This document shows, piece by piece, positions 47,038 through 56,946 of a DNA stretch of 58,282 nucleotides. Position numbers and translations under genes: made by a program. The notes under the pieces were generated by a model. It was not told where the DNA came from and did no database searches. It worked only from the letters and a program-made list of their open reading frames with translations. Source of the DNA: Lysinibacillus fusiformis (lineage in GTDB: Bacteria; Bacillota; Bacilli; Bacillales_A; Planococcaceae); contig JASENG010000019.1 in the NCBI GenBank assembly GCA_030027265.1, positions 1 through 58,282 of the forward strand, in the 5' to 3' direction. Numbering within the stretch: position 1 is the first letter of the stretch; every line of letters begins with the position of its first letter.

Positions 47038-47580
47038 GTGCAAATTGGTGCGAAAATTAAAGCATTACGACTTAAAAAAGGACTGACACAAGAAGAACTC
47101 GGTGAAAGAACTGATTTAACAAAAGGTTATATCTCGCAGCTAGAACGTGATTTAAATTCGCCATCAATTGAAACCTTATTTTCTCTATTGGAAGTTTTAG
47201 GAACAACTCCAAAGGATTTCTTTGACGACTCGCTTCAAGAACAAAAAATTATCTATACCGAAGATGATCAAACCTCATTTATCGATGATGAGAAAAAGTA
47301 TAAAATTCAATGGCTCATTCCCACTTCCAATGAGAAAGAAATGGAGCCGGTCCTGATCACTCTTCAAAAAAATGGCGAATATAAACAGTTCGAACCTTCA
47401 TTAGCCGAAACATTTATCTATGTATTAAAGGGTCGTATTCGAGTTGTATTAGGCAAGAATGAATATATCGCCTGCGAAGGAAATTCAATTTATTATGAAG
47501 CATCCACAGATCATCAGATTATTAATGCCCATAATGGAATAACGGAAATTTTACTAGTAGCAACAGAATCTTATTTGTAG
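47038..47580 (+). CDS. HTH-cupin transcriptional regulator of the polyamine operon (PuuR/PotR-like)
   Basis: A 180-residue regulator with an N-terminal XRE-type helix-turn-helix (IKALRLKKGLTQEELGERTDLTKGYISQLERDLNSPSIETL, residues 8-48) and a C-terminal cupin fold (ETFIYVLKGRIRVVLGKNEY, GNSIYYEASTDHQIIN). Such HTH-cupin proteins sense small ligands and often govern polyamine genes. It is the first gene of the operon, 16 bp before potA, so it probably controls its own transport genes. The start is GTG, eight bases after AAGGAG. Confidence 0.88.
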   Translation: MQIGAKIKALRLKKGLTQEELGERTDLTKGYISQLERDLNSPSIETLFSLLEVLGTTPKDFFDDSLQEQKIIYTEDDQTSFIDDEKKYKIQWLIPTSNEKEMEPVLITLQKNGEYKQFEPSLAETFIYVLKGRIRVVLGKNEYIACEGNSIYYEASTDHQIINAHNGITEILLVATESYL

Positions 47581-47596
47581 TTTAGGAGGCTAAAAA

Positions 47597-48700
47597 ATGA
47601 GTAATACAATTATTCGATTTGATAATGTTTCAAAATCCTATGATGATGGAACGGTTGTATTAAAGAATGTTAATTTTGAACTTGAAAAAGGAAAGTTCTA
47701 TACCCTATTAGGTCCTTCCGGCTGCGGGAAAACGACAATCCTGCGCATTATCGCTGGATTTACGGACCCGACTGAGGGCTCTATTTATTTTAACGATAAA
47801 AAAATCAATCAAATCCCTGCAAACGAACGTCAAGTAAACACTGTTTTTCAGGACTATGCATTATTTCCCCATTTAAACGTATTTGAAAATGTCGCTTTCG
47901 GGCTGCGCATTAAAAAGCTAAAAGAAAAGGAAATTCAAGAACGTGTACTAGAAGCCTTAAAATTCGTTAACTTAGCAGGATTCGGCAATCGTGAAATTTC
48001 AGAAATGTCTGGTGGGCAACGTCAGCGTGTTGCAATTGCCCGTGCGATTGTTAATGATCCTGAAGTGATTCTTTTGGACGAGCCATTATCTGCACTAGAC
48101 TTAAAGCTTCGTTCAGAAATGCAATATGAGCTTCGTGAATTACAGCAGCGTTTAGGCAAAACCTTTGTCTTTGTCACACATGACCAAGAAGAAGCTTTGG
48201 CCATGTCGGATGAAATTTTCGTCATAAACGATGGTGAAATTCAGCAATCCGGAACGCCTGTTGATATCTATGATGAACCGATTAACCGCTTTGTAGCAGA
48301 CTTTATTGGCGAATCGAATATTGTCGATGGCGTGATGGTTGAAGACTTCAAGGTACAATTTACCGGTAAAACCTTTGACTGTGTTGACCAAGGAATGCGG
48401 CCAAATGAAAAGATTGATATCGTGATTCGTCCTGAAGATCTTGAAATTACTGCAGTCGAGAAAGGCAAACTCGTTGTAACGGTTGATACACAATTATTCC
48501 GCGGGGTTCATTATGAACTATCCACTTACGATAAAGACGGCAATGAATGGCTCGTTCATTCACTTAAAAAAGCAGATGTAGGCGAACAAATCGGCTTAGA
48601 CTTTGATCCAGAAAGCATACATGTAATGCGCCTAAACGAAACGGAAGAAGAGTTCGATAAACGTTTAGAGGCTTACGGAGAAGAAGAAAATGTTCAATAA
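47597..48700 (+). CDS. potA: Spermidine/putrescine import ATPase PotA
   Basis: A 367-residue ATPase with Walker [10 protein letters not shown], signature [14 protein letters not shown], Walker [13 protein letters not shown], His switch VTHDQEEA, and a C-terminal TOBE domain (about 280-350). It drives uptake through PotB and PotC. TAGGAGG precedes the ATG. The end overlaps potB by 11 bp. Confidence 0.95.
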   Translation: MSNTIIRFDNVSKSYDDGTVVLKNVNFELEKGKFYTLLGPSGCGKTTILRIIAGFTDPTEGSIYFNDKKINQIPANERQVNTVFQDYALFPHLNVFENVAFGLRIKKLKEKEIQERVLEALKFVNLAGFGNREISEMSGGQRQRVAIARAIVNDPEVILLDEPLSALDLKLRSEMQYELRELQQRLGKTFVFVTHDQEEALAMSDEIFVINDGEIQQSGTPVDIYDEPINRFVADFIGESNIVDGVMVEDFKVQFTGKTFDCVDQGMRPNEKIDIVIRPEDLEITAVEKGKLVVTVDTQLFRGVHYELSTYDKDGNEWLVHSLKKADVGEQIGLDFDPESIHVMRLNETEEEFDKRLEAYGEEENVQ

Positions 48701-49493
48701 AGCATCCAAGAGCTCTTTAATCCCCTATACTATTTGGATAGCACTATTTGTTATCGCGCCTATCGTCTTAATCGTCTATTATTCAATGCTGGATCTAAAA
48801 GGGAATTTTACTTTAAGCAACTATACAGCTTTCTTTTCTTCCGTTTATTTAAAAATGACATTAACTAGCTTTTGGTATGCTTTTTTAATTACATTCTTTA
48901 CTTTATTGATTGCTTACCCAACAGCTTTTCTATTAACGAAAACAAAGCATAAGCATTTATGGTTAATGCTTATTATCATTCCATCATGGATTAATCTATT
49001 ATTAAAAACTTATGCATTTATCGGGATTTTCGGATTATATGGTCCAATCAACGCCTTCTTAGAAGTATTCGGGCTTGATCCGCAACAAATTCTATTTACA
49101 GATTTCAGTTTCATTTTTGTTTCTGTGTATATTTTTATTCCATTTATGATTATTCCGATTTTCAACTCATTGGATAAATTGAACCCGACACTAGTGTATG
49201 CAGCACGTGATTTAGGGGCTTCTAGTTTTACCACTTTCCGCCGCGTTATTTTTCCTTTAACAATTGGCGGTGTGAAATCCGGGATTCAGGTAACCTTTAT
49301 CCCTGCTTTATCATTGTTCATGATTACACGCTTAATAGCCGGTAACCAAGTCATTACGTTAGGTACAGCTATTGAACAACAATTCCTCGTTTCCCAAAAC
49401 TGGGGGATGGGGTCAACGATTGCAGTATTCTTAATCATCATTATGATAATTATTATGTTCCTTACGGGTCAGAAGAAGGGAGGCCGTGCATAA
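48690..49493 (+). CDS. potB: Spermidine/putrescine ABC permease PotB
   Basis: A 267-residue permease with six helices. The EAA loop [21 protein letters not shown] (about residues 171-191) contacts PotA. The N-terminal [24 protein letters not shown] is typical. It starts inside the end of potA and its stop overlaps the potC start as TAATG. Confidence 0.94.
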   Translation: MFNKASKSSLIPYTIWIALFVIAPIVLIVYYSMLDLKGNFTLSNYTAFFSSVYLKMTLTSFWYAFLITFFTLLIAYPTAFLLTKTKHKHLWLMLIIIPSWINLLLKTYAFIGIFGLYGPINAFLEVFGLDPQQILFTDFSFIFVSVYIFIPFMIIPIFNSLDKLNPTLVYAARDLGASSFTTFRRVIFPLTIGGVKSGIQVTFIPALSLFMITRLIAGNQVITLGTAIEQQFLVSQNWGMGSTIAVFLIIIMIIIMFLTGQKKGGRA

Positions 49494-50293
49494 TGAAAAA
49501 ATTATCGGCTGCCTCTAAAATTTATCTAATACTTGTTTTTGCTGTGTTATATGCACCAATTTTTTATCTAATCTTCTATTCGTTTAATAGCGGCGGCTCC
49601 ATGAATAACTTTGAGTCCTTTACATTCGAACATTACAAGGCCGTATTTGAAGATTCGAGACTGATTGTGATTCTTATAAATACAGTCATTATCGCCCTAT
49701 TGTCCGGATTGATAGCCACTATTATTGGAACATTGGGTGCGATTGGAATTGTTTCCATCAAAGATAAAAAAATGCGGAACACATTGCTCTCTTTAAACAA
49801 TGTATTAATCGTTAGTCCTGATGTTGTAATTGGGGCAAGTTTTCTAATCTTATTTACAATGATTGGCGTTAAATTAGGCTTTACTTCAGTGTTATTATCC
49901 CATGTAGCCTTTAGTATTCCGATTGTTGTATTAATGGTTTTACCAAAATTATTGGAGATGAACACTTCGTTAATCGATGCAGCGCGTGACTTGGGAGCAA
50001 CTAGACGAGATGTGTTAACGCGTGTAATCCTTCCCTATATTCAACCGGGAATTTTTGCAGGGTTCTTCTTAGCCTTAACCTATTCATTAGATGATTTTGC
50101 TGTTACATTTTTTGTTACTGGAAACGGTTTTTCTACGTTATCCATTGAAATTTATTCGATGGCGAGAACAGGTATCACCCTTACAGTTAACGCCATTTCA
50201 GGCCTCGTCTTCTTTGTCACTGTATTAGTTGTAATCGGCTACTACTTCGTCATAAATCGGTCGAAACAAGTTCGTGGGGGTGTACAGCGATGA
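49493..50293 (+). CDS. potC: Spermidine/putrescine ABC permease PotC
   Basis: A 266-residue second permease with six helices and EAA loop AARDLGATRRDVLTRVILPYI (about 163-183). Family features are YSFNSGGSMNNFESFTFEHYKAVF and LDDFAVTFFVTG. The stop overlaps the potD start as ATGA, so the four pot structural genes are tightly coupled. Confidence 0.94.
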   Translation: MKKLSAASKIYLILVFAVLYAPIFYLIFYSFNSGGSMNNFESFTFEHYKAVFEDSRLIVILINTVIIALLSGLIATIIGTLGAIGIVSIKDKKMRNTLLSLNNVLIVSPDVVIGASFLILFTMIGVKLGFTSVLLSHVAFSIPIVVLMVLPKLLEMNTSLIDAARDLGATRRDVLTRVILPYIQPGIFAGFFLALTYSLDDFAVTFFVTGNGFSTLSIEIYSMARTGITLTVNAISGLVFFVTVLVVIGYYFVINRSKQVRGGVQR

Positions 50294-51366
50294 AATCATT
50301 AATTCAAGCTACCGTTGCCATCCTAGTCGTTTGCGCTCTTCTTTTCTTTGTTGCGGATCGGTTAGAAACAGCTGGTTCTGCTGGCAGTAAAGATACAATT
50401 ACCGTTTATAACTGGGGCGAATATATCGATCCTGATTTGGTTGATCAATTTACAGAGGAAACAGGCATAAAAGTCATTTATGAAACATTTGACTCGAACG
50501 AAGCTATGATGACAAAAGTAGAACAAGGCGGTTCGGCATATGATGTGGCCGTTCCATCTGAATATATGGTAGAAATGATGAAGGAAAAAGATTTGCTTTT
50601 ACCTATTGACCATTCAAAACTGCCAAATCTAAAAAATATTGATCCTTATTTCCTAGACCTAGCGTTTGACCCAGGAAACAAATACTCAGTTCCCTATTTC
50701 TGGGGAACGGTTGGTATTGTTTACAATCCAAGCTTAGTTGATGATAATCTAGACTTTACGTCCTGGGAAGATCTTTGGGATCCCTCTTTAAAAGGAAAAG
50801 TATTCTTGGTTGATGGGGCTCGTGAAGTAATGGGAATGGGGCTAAATTCTTTAGGGGAATCACTTAACGCAAAAGATGATGCCCTTCTTCGTAAGGCTAC
50901 TGATAAGTTAATTACCTTATCCCCTAATATTAAAGCAATTATTGGGGATGAAATAACGCCTCTAATGATAAATAACGAAGCAACCGTTGCCCTTACATGG
51001 TCCGGTCAGGCAGCCGATATGATGTGGGAAAACGAAGAACTTGATTTTGCGGTTCCAGAGGAAGGCTCAAACTTATGGTTTGACAGTTTTGTCATTCCAA
51101 AAACAGCAGCAAATATTGATGGTGCCCATGCATTTATTAACTTCATGTTAGATGCAGAAAATTCTGCACAAAATAATGATTATGTTGGCTATTCCACACC
51201 AAATGCTGCAGCAATGGAGTTAATGGATCCAGAAGTGATAGAAGATCAACGCTTTTATCCAGATGAAGAGCTTCGCGATAAATTAGAAGTTTATGAAAAC
51301 CTCGGCCTTCGATGGTTAGGAAAATATAATGAATATTTCTTAGAATTCAAAATGAGTATACGTTAA
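50290..51366 (+). CDS. potD: Spermidine/putrescine-binding protein PotD
   Basis: A 358-residue polyamine-binding protein. A hydrophobic N-terminal segment (residues 4-22) lacks a convincing lipobox: the only Cys follows Val-Val. It is therefore probably held by an uncleaved membrane anchor, as I recall for other Bacillales PotD. The binding fold shows TVYNWGEYIDPDLVDQFTEETG, ETFDSNEAMMTKVEQGGSAYDVAVPSEYM and ALTWSGQAADMMWEN. It is last in potRABCD and is followed by a strong terminator. Confidence 0.93.
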   Translation: MKSLIQATVAILVVCALLFFVADRLETAGSAGSKDTITVYNWGEYIDPDLVDQFTEETGIKVIYETFDSNEAMMTKVEQGGSAYDVAVPSEYMVEMMKEKDLLLPIDHSKLPNLKNIDPYFLDLAFDPGNKYSVPYFWGTVGIVYNPSLVDDNLDFTSWEDLWDPSLKGKVFLVDGAREVMGMGLNSLGESLNAKDDALLRKATDKLITLSPNIKAIIGDEITPLMINNEATVALTWSGQAADMMWENEELDFAVPEEGSNLWFDSFVIPKTAANIDGAHAFINFMLDAENSAQNNDYVGYSTPNAAAMELMDPEVIEDQRFYPDEELRDKLEVYENLGLRWLGKYNEYFLEFKMSIR

Positions 51367-51380
51367 ATATGCTTTCATCT

Positions 51381-51417
51381 AGGGTGTCCAGTGATTTAAA
51401 TCATCTGGACACCCTTT
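51381..51417 (+). terminator. Terminator of the pot operon
   Basis: A near-perfect palindrome: GGGTGTCCAG and CTGGACACCC arms with an inner TGATTTAAATCA, followed by TTTCAT. Confidence 0.85.
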
Positions 51418-51561
51418 CATCCTTCTTTTTTTATAGCAATTCGAAGACCAGTTCATGCGGGGGCGCATGGATTTTTCACCTCCCTTTGCAATCTGAATTT
51501 CAGCCTAAAGACCTCTATTTAAATGTAGTGAATCGATATACAATATGATAAGCTTTTAGAT

Positions 51562-51576
51562 ACGAAATATTTTCGT
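51562..51576. promoter_or_regulatory. Candidate operator of the NorA-type exporter
   Basis: ACGAAA and TTTCGT with a TAT spacer form a perfect palindrome 35 bp upstream of the exporter ATG and just after AT-rich promoter-like DNA (around TATACAAT at 51537-51544). A drug-responsive repressor could bind; none is encoded nearby. Confidence 0.4.
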
Positions 51577-51610
51577 TTATGGGGGATATATAAGGGAAAG
51601 GTGGACTGCA

Positions 51611-52816
51611 ATGTCACAGAGAAAGAAAAAAATCGTCTTAACGATTTTAATGCTTAATATGTTTATTACCATGGGTGGTGTAGGGATTGTTATTCCTGTA
51701 TTGCCAACCTACCTAAAGAATTTCGGAGTTGGCGGCGAAGTATACGGCTCATTAATTGCAGTATTTGCATTTGCACAGTTTTTATTTTCGCCTCTTGCCG
51801 GCGGTCTATCAGATCGATACGGACGCAAATTATTCATCATAGGCGGACTGATCGTCTACGGAATTTCACAAATTATTTTCGGACTAGCTTCTGAAGTATG
51901 GATATTATACTTGGGCCGTTTTTTAAGCGGGGTCGGTGCTGCTTTTATTATGACAACCATTATGGCCTATGTTGCTGATATTACTACGGTTGAAGAACGC
52001 GGAAAAGGTATGGGTTTAATCGGTGCCGCCATTTCGCTGGGCTTTATGATTGGACCAGGATTAGGCGGATTTTTGGCAACTGTTAATATCCACTTCCCAT
52101 TCTTTTTAGCTGGCGGTGTATCTATAGTTGCTGCCCTTCTCTCTTTTATTGTTTTACCAAATGTTCAACCACAGATAAAAGAAGCCGCGAACACGCCACG
52201 TCGCGAAAATGTTTTAAAACAAATGGTTCGTTCAGTTAAAACGCCCTATTTTGTTATATTGATTGTAGTATTTACATTTAACTTTGGAATCTCCAACTTC
52301 CAGTCAACCTTATCAATGTTCTTAACCTATAAATTTGACTACGCTGCAACGGATATTGCCATTGTTATCACTGTAGGTGGATTTGCTGGCGTGGTTCTGC
52401 AAATGTTCATCATCGATAAATTATTTAGACGTTTTGGTGAGATGAAGGTAATTTTAGTAAACTTGCTGGTTGCTGCCTTATCAATGATTTTAATGATCTA
52501 TGTGAGTGGATTCTTCATTATTTTAGCTGTCGCAACTCTATTCCAAATTGCGGGCGTATTTATTCGTCCTGCTGTAAATACATTGATTTCGAAATTTGCC
52601 GGGAACGAGCAAGGCTATGCAGCCGGCATGAATAATGCCTATATGAGTTTAGGAAACATGATTGGTCCTGCACTAGCTGGTGTCCTATTAGAATGGCATT
52701 TGTCGATTCCATTTATATTCGGAGCTGTTATTCTATTCGGTTGTTTTGGATTAGCCTTGGGATGGACACAGAAAAAAGCACCACAACTTATGCATCCATC
52801 AACTGAAACTAAATAA
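51611..52816 (+). CDS. MFS multidrug exporter (NorA/Bmr/tetracycline-type, DHA1)
   Basis: A 401-residue, 12-helix proton antiporter of the DHA1 group. Helix 1 has GGVGIVIPVLPTYLKNFG, motif A in loop 2-3 is GGLSDRYGRKLFIIGG, and motif C in helix 5 is GAAISLGFMIGPGLGG. It probably pumps out drugs or other hydrophobic compounds. AAGGTGG lies before the ATG. A palindrome upstream suggests local control. Single-gene unit. Confidence 0.9.
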   Translation: MSQRKKKIVLTILMLNMFITMGGVGIVIPVLPTYLKNFGVGGEVYGSLIAVFAFAQFLFSPLAGGLSDRYGRKLFIIGGLIVYGISQIIFGLASEVWILYLGRFLSGVGAAFIMTTIMAYVADITTVEERGKGMGLIGAAISLGFMIGPGLGGFLATVNIHFPFFLAGGVSIVAALLSFIVLPNVQPQIKEAANTPRRENVLKQMVRSVKTPYFVILIVVFTFNFGISNFQSTLSMFLTYKFDYAATDIAIVITVGGFAGVVLQMFIIDKLFRRFGEMKVILVNLLVAALSMILMIYVSGFFIILAVATLFQIAGVFIRPAVNTLISKFAGNEQGYAAGMNNAYMSLGNMIGPALAGVLLEWHLSIPFIFGAVILFGCFGLALGWTQKKAPQLMHPSTETK

Positions 52817-52905
52817 TTTCAAAACTTGGCTACTCGTTAAAAGGATTAACGAGTATAGCTGGACTTAAGGGGAAAAAGAAAGTTTACCCTTTCTTATTCT
52901 CAAAT

Positions 52906-52948
52906 AAAAATGGAAATGTCCTCTTTAAACAAAGGCATTTCCATTTTT
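52906..52948. terminator. Bidirectional terminator between the exporter and dapL
   Basis: Thirteen-bp perfect arms AAAAATGGAAATG and CATTTCCATTTTT with a 17-nt loop, close to the dapL stop. A weaker ACTCGTTAA/TTAACGAGT hairpin lies at about 52830-52852. Confidence 0.85.
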
Positions 52949-52950
52949 TA

Positions 52951-54069
52951 TTATAAGCTTCTTATAAATTGTTCCACGAAATTTGCATTGAAGGAAAGCA
53001 ACTCTTCATCTGGGTTAATTTTTGCATGGTGCAGCCCATACTCACAATTAGCACCTGTCCAGAACATGGCTCCTGGAATTCCTTTTAAGAAATAGCCAAA
53101 ATCCTCACCTGTCATTGCTGCAGGGCATTCATAAGCAGTTGCTCCTTCAAACTGATCGGCAAAATCAAGCAGTTTCTTCGCACACTCTGGATGATTATTT
53201 ACTTCATAATACATGGAACCATAATCGATTTGTATTTCACACTCAAAGGAAGCCTCAATCCCGGTACAGATTGCCTCAATCCTTTTTTTCACATCTGCCA
53301 TTGCTTCGGCATTCAGCGTACGAATTGTTCCTTCTAATCTTGCATTTTCAGCAATAATATTTTGAACCGTTCCCGAAGTGAGCTTTCCGATTGTTACGAC
53401 GGCACTATCCATAGGATTGACATTCCGGCTTACGATTGTTTGCAACTGCAGGATTAAGTTGGCCGCTGCCACTGTCATATCCCTCGTTTTATGGGGATAC
53501 GCAGCATGTCCGCCTAAACCTTTCAAATCAATGAAAAGCTCAGACGTATTGGCAAATAATAACCCCGGACGTGTTGCAACTGTACCTACTGGATATTCCG
53601 GCGCTACATGCAATGCATAGATTTCATCCGGTAAAAGGTCTGGCCGTTCTGCTTGCAGCCAATTTAGCATCGGTTCTGCACCACCAGGACCTTCTTCAGC
53701 AGGCTGGAAATACACCACTACATTTTGTTTTGGCTGCGTTACGGCTAACGCTTCGACTAAGCCAAGCGTAATCGTCATATGACAATCGTGACCACAGGCA
53801 TGCATATTGCCTTCATGGGTAGATGAGAAAGGTAACCCGGTTTCTTCAACAATTGGTAACCCATCAATATCTGAACGCCATCCAATTGTTTTAGATGGAT
53901 GACTTCCTTCAATTTTTACCACAATACCTGTTTTCCATGTCGTTACATTTAAATGATCTTGCGGAAATTGAGAGATTTTGTCCAGCAAATACTGCTGCGT
54001 TTTAAATTCTTGAAAACCTAGCTCAGGTATTTGATGCAACTCTCTTCGAATTTGAATAAGTGTATCCAT
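52951..54069 (-). CDS. dapL: N-acetyldiaminopimelate deacetylase (YkuR/DapL)
   Basis: A 372-residue M20/amidohydrolase enzyme that removes acetate from N-acetyl-LL-diaminopimelate in the acetylase branch of lysine/DAP synthesis. Metal-site motifs: [45 protein letters not shown] (the catalytic Glu pair) and GEDFGYFL. The start is ATG 54069 after AAGGTG; a GTG at 54078 lies at the ribosome site. It forms an operon with dapH, 13 bp upstream. The product feeds peptidoglycan and lysine. Confidence 0.94.
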   Translation of the reverse strand: MDTLIQIRRELHQIPELGFQEFKTQQYLLDKISQFPQDHLNVTTWKTGIVVKIEGSHPSKTIGWRSDIDGLPIVEETGLPFSSTHEGNMHACGHDCHMTITLGLVEALAVTQPKQNVVVYFQPAEEGPGGAEPMLNWLQAERPDLLPDEIYALHVAPEYPVGTVATRPGLLFANTSELFIDLKGLGGHAAYPHKTRDMTVAAANLILQLQTIVSRNVNPMDSAVVTIGKLTSGTVQNIIAENARLEGTIRTLNAEAMADVKKRIEAICTGIEASFECEIQIDYGSMYYEVNNHPECAKKLLDFADQFEGATAYECPAAMTGEDFGYFLKGIPGAMFWTGANCEYGLHHAKINPDEELLSFNANFVEQFIRSL

Positions 54070-54082
54070 CCTAGACACCTTC

Positions 54083-54799
54083 TTAAATGTTTCTTAGAGC
54101 ATCGATAATTTCAGTTTTAGATTTTGTCTTCTCATCTAATTGTTTTAATACGCGTGCAGGTACTCCTCCTACAACTGTATATGGTTCTACATCGCTGATT
54201 ACGATGGCACCTGCTGCAACAACTGCACCTTGGCCTACACGTACACCTTCTAATACAACAGCATTTGCACCAATTACAACATCGTCTTCAATAATTACTG
54301 GTGTAGCTGATGGCGGTTCAATCACACCTGCAAGTACTGTTCCTGCACCAATATGGCAGCCTTTCCCTACAGTAGCGCGGCCACCTAATACAGCACCCAT
54401 ATCGATCATTGTTTTTTCACCGATTTCAGCACCGATGTTAATAATCGCCCCCATCATAATTACGGCATTATCACCGATTGTTACTTGGTCACGAATAATT
54501 GCGCCTGGCTCAATACGAGCATTTTGATATTTTAAATCTAGTAAAGGAACACCAGAATTACGGCGGTCATTTTCAACTACATAGTCAGCAATTTGATTAC
54601 CGTGTTCTTTTAAGCTCGCTTCGATTTCATTCCATTCACCGAAAACAACTGCGCTGTTTCCTTCACCAAAAACTTTTGAATTCTCTCCATATGATAAAGA
54701 AGCAACACCTTCACCTTTTACATATACTTTTACAGGTGTTACCTTTTTAGCATCAGCGATAAATTGAATAATTTCTTGTGCGTTTAATTTGTTGGTCAT
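54083..54799 (-). CDS. dapH: Tetrahydrodipicolinate N-acetyltransferase DapH
   Basis: A 238-residue acyltransferase with a left-handed beta-helix made of hexapeptide repeats ([26 protein letters not shown] through [20 protein letters not shown]). It acetylates tetrahydrodipicolinate with acetyl-CoA, upstream of the DapL step. The N-terminal [26 protein letters not shown] matches YkuQ. It is first in dapH-dapL and divergent from nothing close, with ccpC upstream on the same strand. No lysine riboswitch is visible before it. Confidence 0.96.
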   Translation of the reverse strand: MTNKLNAQEIIQFIADAKKVTPVKVYVKGEGVASLSYGENSKVFGEGNSAVVFGEWNEIEASLKEHGNQIADYVVENDRRNSGVPLLDLKYQNARIEPGAIIRDQVTIGDNAVIMMGAIINIGAEIGEKTMIDMGAVLGGRATVGKGCHIGAGTVLAGVIEPPSATPVIIEDDVVIGANAVVLEGVRVGQGAVVAAGAIVISDVEPYTVVGGVPARVLKQLDEKTKSKTEIIDALRNI

Positions 54800-54900
54800 T
54801 TTAAATCTCCCTATCTATGTATAATTTATTCACATATCCGATTGTACTAAATTTTCTAATAAATAGCACGCATATTGATTATTTCGTAAATAAATATACA

Positions 54901-55791
54901 TTACTTCGTATAATCATAAAGACAACTTGCATGCTGGGTGACGACCTCCATAAATGCAGAAACTTGTCTTAGCTCAAAAGAAGAATCATAGCCGATTAGC
55001 CAAGTGTCTCGAGTTAGCCCAGTATCCTTTTCATTATGGGTTAAAGGAATTTTGTTCACTTCTTCTTCTCCATTTAATGTAATCGATGGCAAGATGGCAT
55101 AACCAATCCCATTCATGGCCATTTGCTTACAAGTTTCAATTTGGTCAACAATGATTTGTCTTTTGGGATTGGAGTTGAAATGACGCTGCCACCAAAGCTG
55201 AATTTCTTGGTAATAGTTTGAATCACTTTTAAATTGAATAAAAGGTCTGTCCGTTGTTAGAATATCGTCAATTTTTTCAATTTCTTTATCCACAAGATAC
55301 ATCATATCGCGAAATAAATGAACTTTTTTCCCTTTCCATTCAACTTGCCCGCGTACGATTCCTATATGTGCTTCCCCTTCATATAAAGCTTTGACAATTT
55401 CAGAACTCCATCCTGTAATCAGAGAGATTTTTGCATCTGGATAGATTGTGACAAATTCCTTTAAAACCTTTGGCAGCCAATTTTGCCCTACAATCGAAGC
55501 ACAGGCAATCTTCAATGTCCCATGTACTTTCGAATTCAGTGCCTGTATTGTGTCAAAGATTTGTTCCTTCCTAATGATTGTTTCATTTGCGTATTGAATG
55601 ACTAATTCTCCCGCCGGAGTTGGCGTCAGCCCTTTTTGGGAGCGAATAAACAGCTGTGCACCCCAATCTTTTTCGATCGATTGAAGCCTCTGGGAAAGAG
55701 CTGGTTGCGTAAGGAATAGGCGCTCCGCAGCTTTTCTCATATTTTTTTCTTCTGCAAGTATTTTAATAATTTCTGCTTCTGTTGCTGTCAT
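54901..55791 (-). CDS. ccpC: LysR-type regulator CcpC
   Basis: A 296-residue LysR regulator. The N-terminal winged helix has NMRKAAERLFLTQPALSQRLQSIE and FIRSQKGLTPTPAGE. The effector domain has GTLKIACASIVGQNWLPKVLKEF and PFIQFKSDSNYYQEIQLWW, which match B. subtilis CcpC closely. That protein represses citB and citZ and responds to citrate. The start is ATG 55791 behind AGGGGGAG; the frame to 55872 runs into a terminator hairpin. The neighbour darB is as in B. subtilis (ykuL-ccpC). Confidence 0.93.
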   Translation of the reverse strand: MTATEAEIIKILAEEKNMRKAAERLFLTQPALSQRLQSIEKDWGAQLFIRSQKGLTPTPAGELVIQYANETIIRKEQIFDTIQALNSKVHGTLKIACASIVGQNWLPKVLKEFVTIYPDAKISLITGWSSEIVKALYEGEAHIGIVRGQVEWKGKKVHLFRDMMYLVDKEIEKIDDILTTDRPFIQFKSDSNYYQEIQLWWQRHFNSNPKRQIIVDQIETCKQMAMNGIGYAILPSITLNGEEEVNKIPLTHNEKDTGLTRDTWLIGYDSSFELRQVSAFMEVVTQHASCLYDYTK

Positions 55792-55823
55792 CGAACTCCC
55801 CCTTTTACAAATAAGTGAAAAAA

Positions 55824-55853
55824 CGACAAAACCCATGTAAACGGATTTTGCCG
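55824..55853 (-). terminator. Terminator of darB
   Basis: On the minus strand CGGCAAAATCC pairs with GGGTTTTGTCG (one mismatch) on an 8-nt loop, with TTTTTT following. It lies between darB and ccpC. Confidence 0.7.
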
Positions 55854-55877
55854 AGTTTTGATATGAAATCAATTCTA

Positions 55878-56321
55878 TTAATCTTCTACTTGATAAATAT
55901 ATTTCTTTAACTGTTTAAGAATGACACGGCGAGTTAAAATACCGACAAATGTTCCTTCTTCATCCACCACACATAAAAAAGCATGGTTAATGACTAAATC
56001 TAATGCTTTTTGGAACGTATCGGTAATTTTTAAATAAGTAACATCGCGGTCCATACAATCATCAACTTTAATGTTCACTAATTTTTCATATTCAATTCGT
56101 TCTAACCCTAATATGGATTCTGTAATCATTTTACTGCTTAAAAGACCGTGTAAGCGATATTTTATATCCAAAACCGGTACAGAAGAATAACCTGTTTTTG
56201 TTAGGACGAGTAAAGCATGCTCTGCACTATTGCCAATTTGAACATGTGCAACCTTTTCTGATGAAATAATAAAGTCACTAATTGGTGTATCTAATAATGC
56301 TCTTGTATTTGTTGAAATCAT
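55878..56321 (-). CDS. darB: CBS-domain c-di-AMP receptor DarB (CbpB/YkuL)
   Basis: A 147-residue protein of two CBS domains (about 15-75 and 80-140) and nothing else. Close matches to YkuL: KVAHVQIGNSAEHALLVLTKTGYSSVPVLD, RLHGLLSSKMITESILGLERIEYEKL, ILTRRVILKQLKKYI. B. subtilis DarB binds c-di-AMP; when free of it, it activates Rel and pyruvate carboxylase. Both KtrC and PycA occur in this window, so three possible c-di-AMP outputs lie within 45 kb. AGGAGT precedes the ATG. Confidence 0.92.
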   Translation of the reverse strand: MISTNTRALLDTPISDFIISSEKVAHVQIGNSAEHALLVLTKTGYSSVPVLDIKYRLHGLLSSKMITESILGLERIEYEKLVNIKVDDCMDRDVTYLKITDTFQKALDLVINHAFLCVVDEEGTFVGILTRRVILKQLKKYIYQVED

Positions 56322-56465
56322 GACCTTCTACTCCTTTTCCTGTCAATAACTTTCGAAACAGGGAAACTACACTCTCCTTATATCATATCACAATTTGTTC
56401 ACAATTGACCATGATATGGGACCGTATTTTCGAGTAGAAGGATGATTTCCAAAAAAAATCACATA

Positions 56466-56705
56466 CTAATATCCATAAATTGACCAATAATAAAAGATAA
56501 TAATTCCAGTAAAGAGCCCGAAAATAATATACATAATGATGATTGGGTTCATCGCTACTGGATGGTCTCTGACAATTTTACTAATTGGTACGTCTGCTGC
56601 AGATTCACGGTGTCTCGTCTTTTTCATAACGCCAGCCGTCAGAAAGTATGATACAGCAACAATTACTATACCTGCAATAATTGTCGGTATTGTCCACATC
56701 CCCAT
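56466..56705 (-). CDS. Small membrane protein, unidentified
   Basis: A 79-residue protein with two membrane helices (about 3-25 and 53-75) joined by a basic loop (KKTRHRESAADVPISKIVRDHP). No family recognised. GGAGG lies seven bases before the ATG, which supports real expression. It lies between darB and fadH. The 56706-56946 interval upstream is empty except for an 18-residue C-terminus-like frame that ends at 56770 (LASENPGIHFKKE), probably a relic. Confidence 0.65.
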   Translation of the reverse strand: MGMWTIPTIIAGIVIVAVSYFLTAGVMKKTRHRESAADVPISKIVRDHPVAMNPIIIMYIIFGLFTGIIIFYYWSIYGY

Positions 56706-56946
56706 AACTGCACCTCCCTTTTTGGTGAATATAGAAAGTGTAGTTAGTATGCATCTAATACCGTTCTGATTATTCTTTCTTAAAATGAATGCCAGGATTT
56801 TCTGAAGCTAATTGAATTTTTAATGGATTTTATTTGGTGCACACTGCTACTCGCCGCAAAATCAAAATAGCTTGGATTTGGAGGTTACTAGGTCCTTGTT
56901 TCGGCTTGTTTTTTCTCTAACTAGATTCCAAGAAATGGATTTTAAA

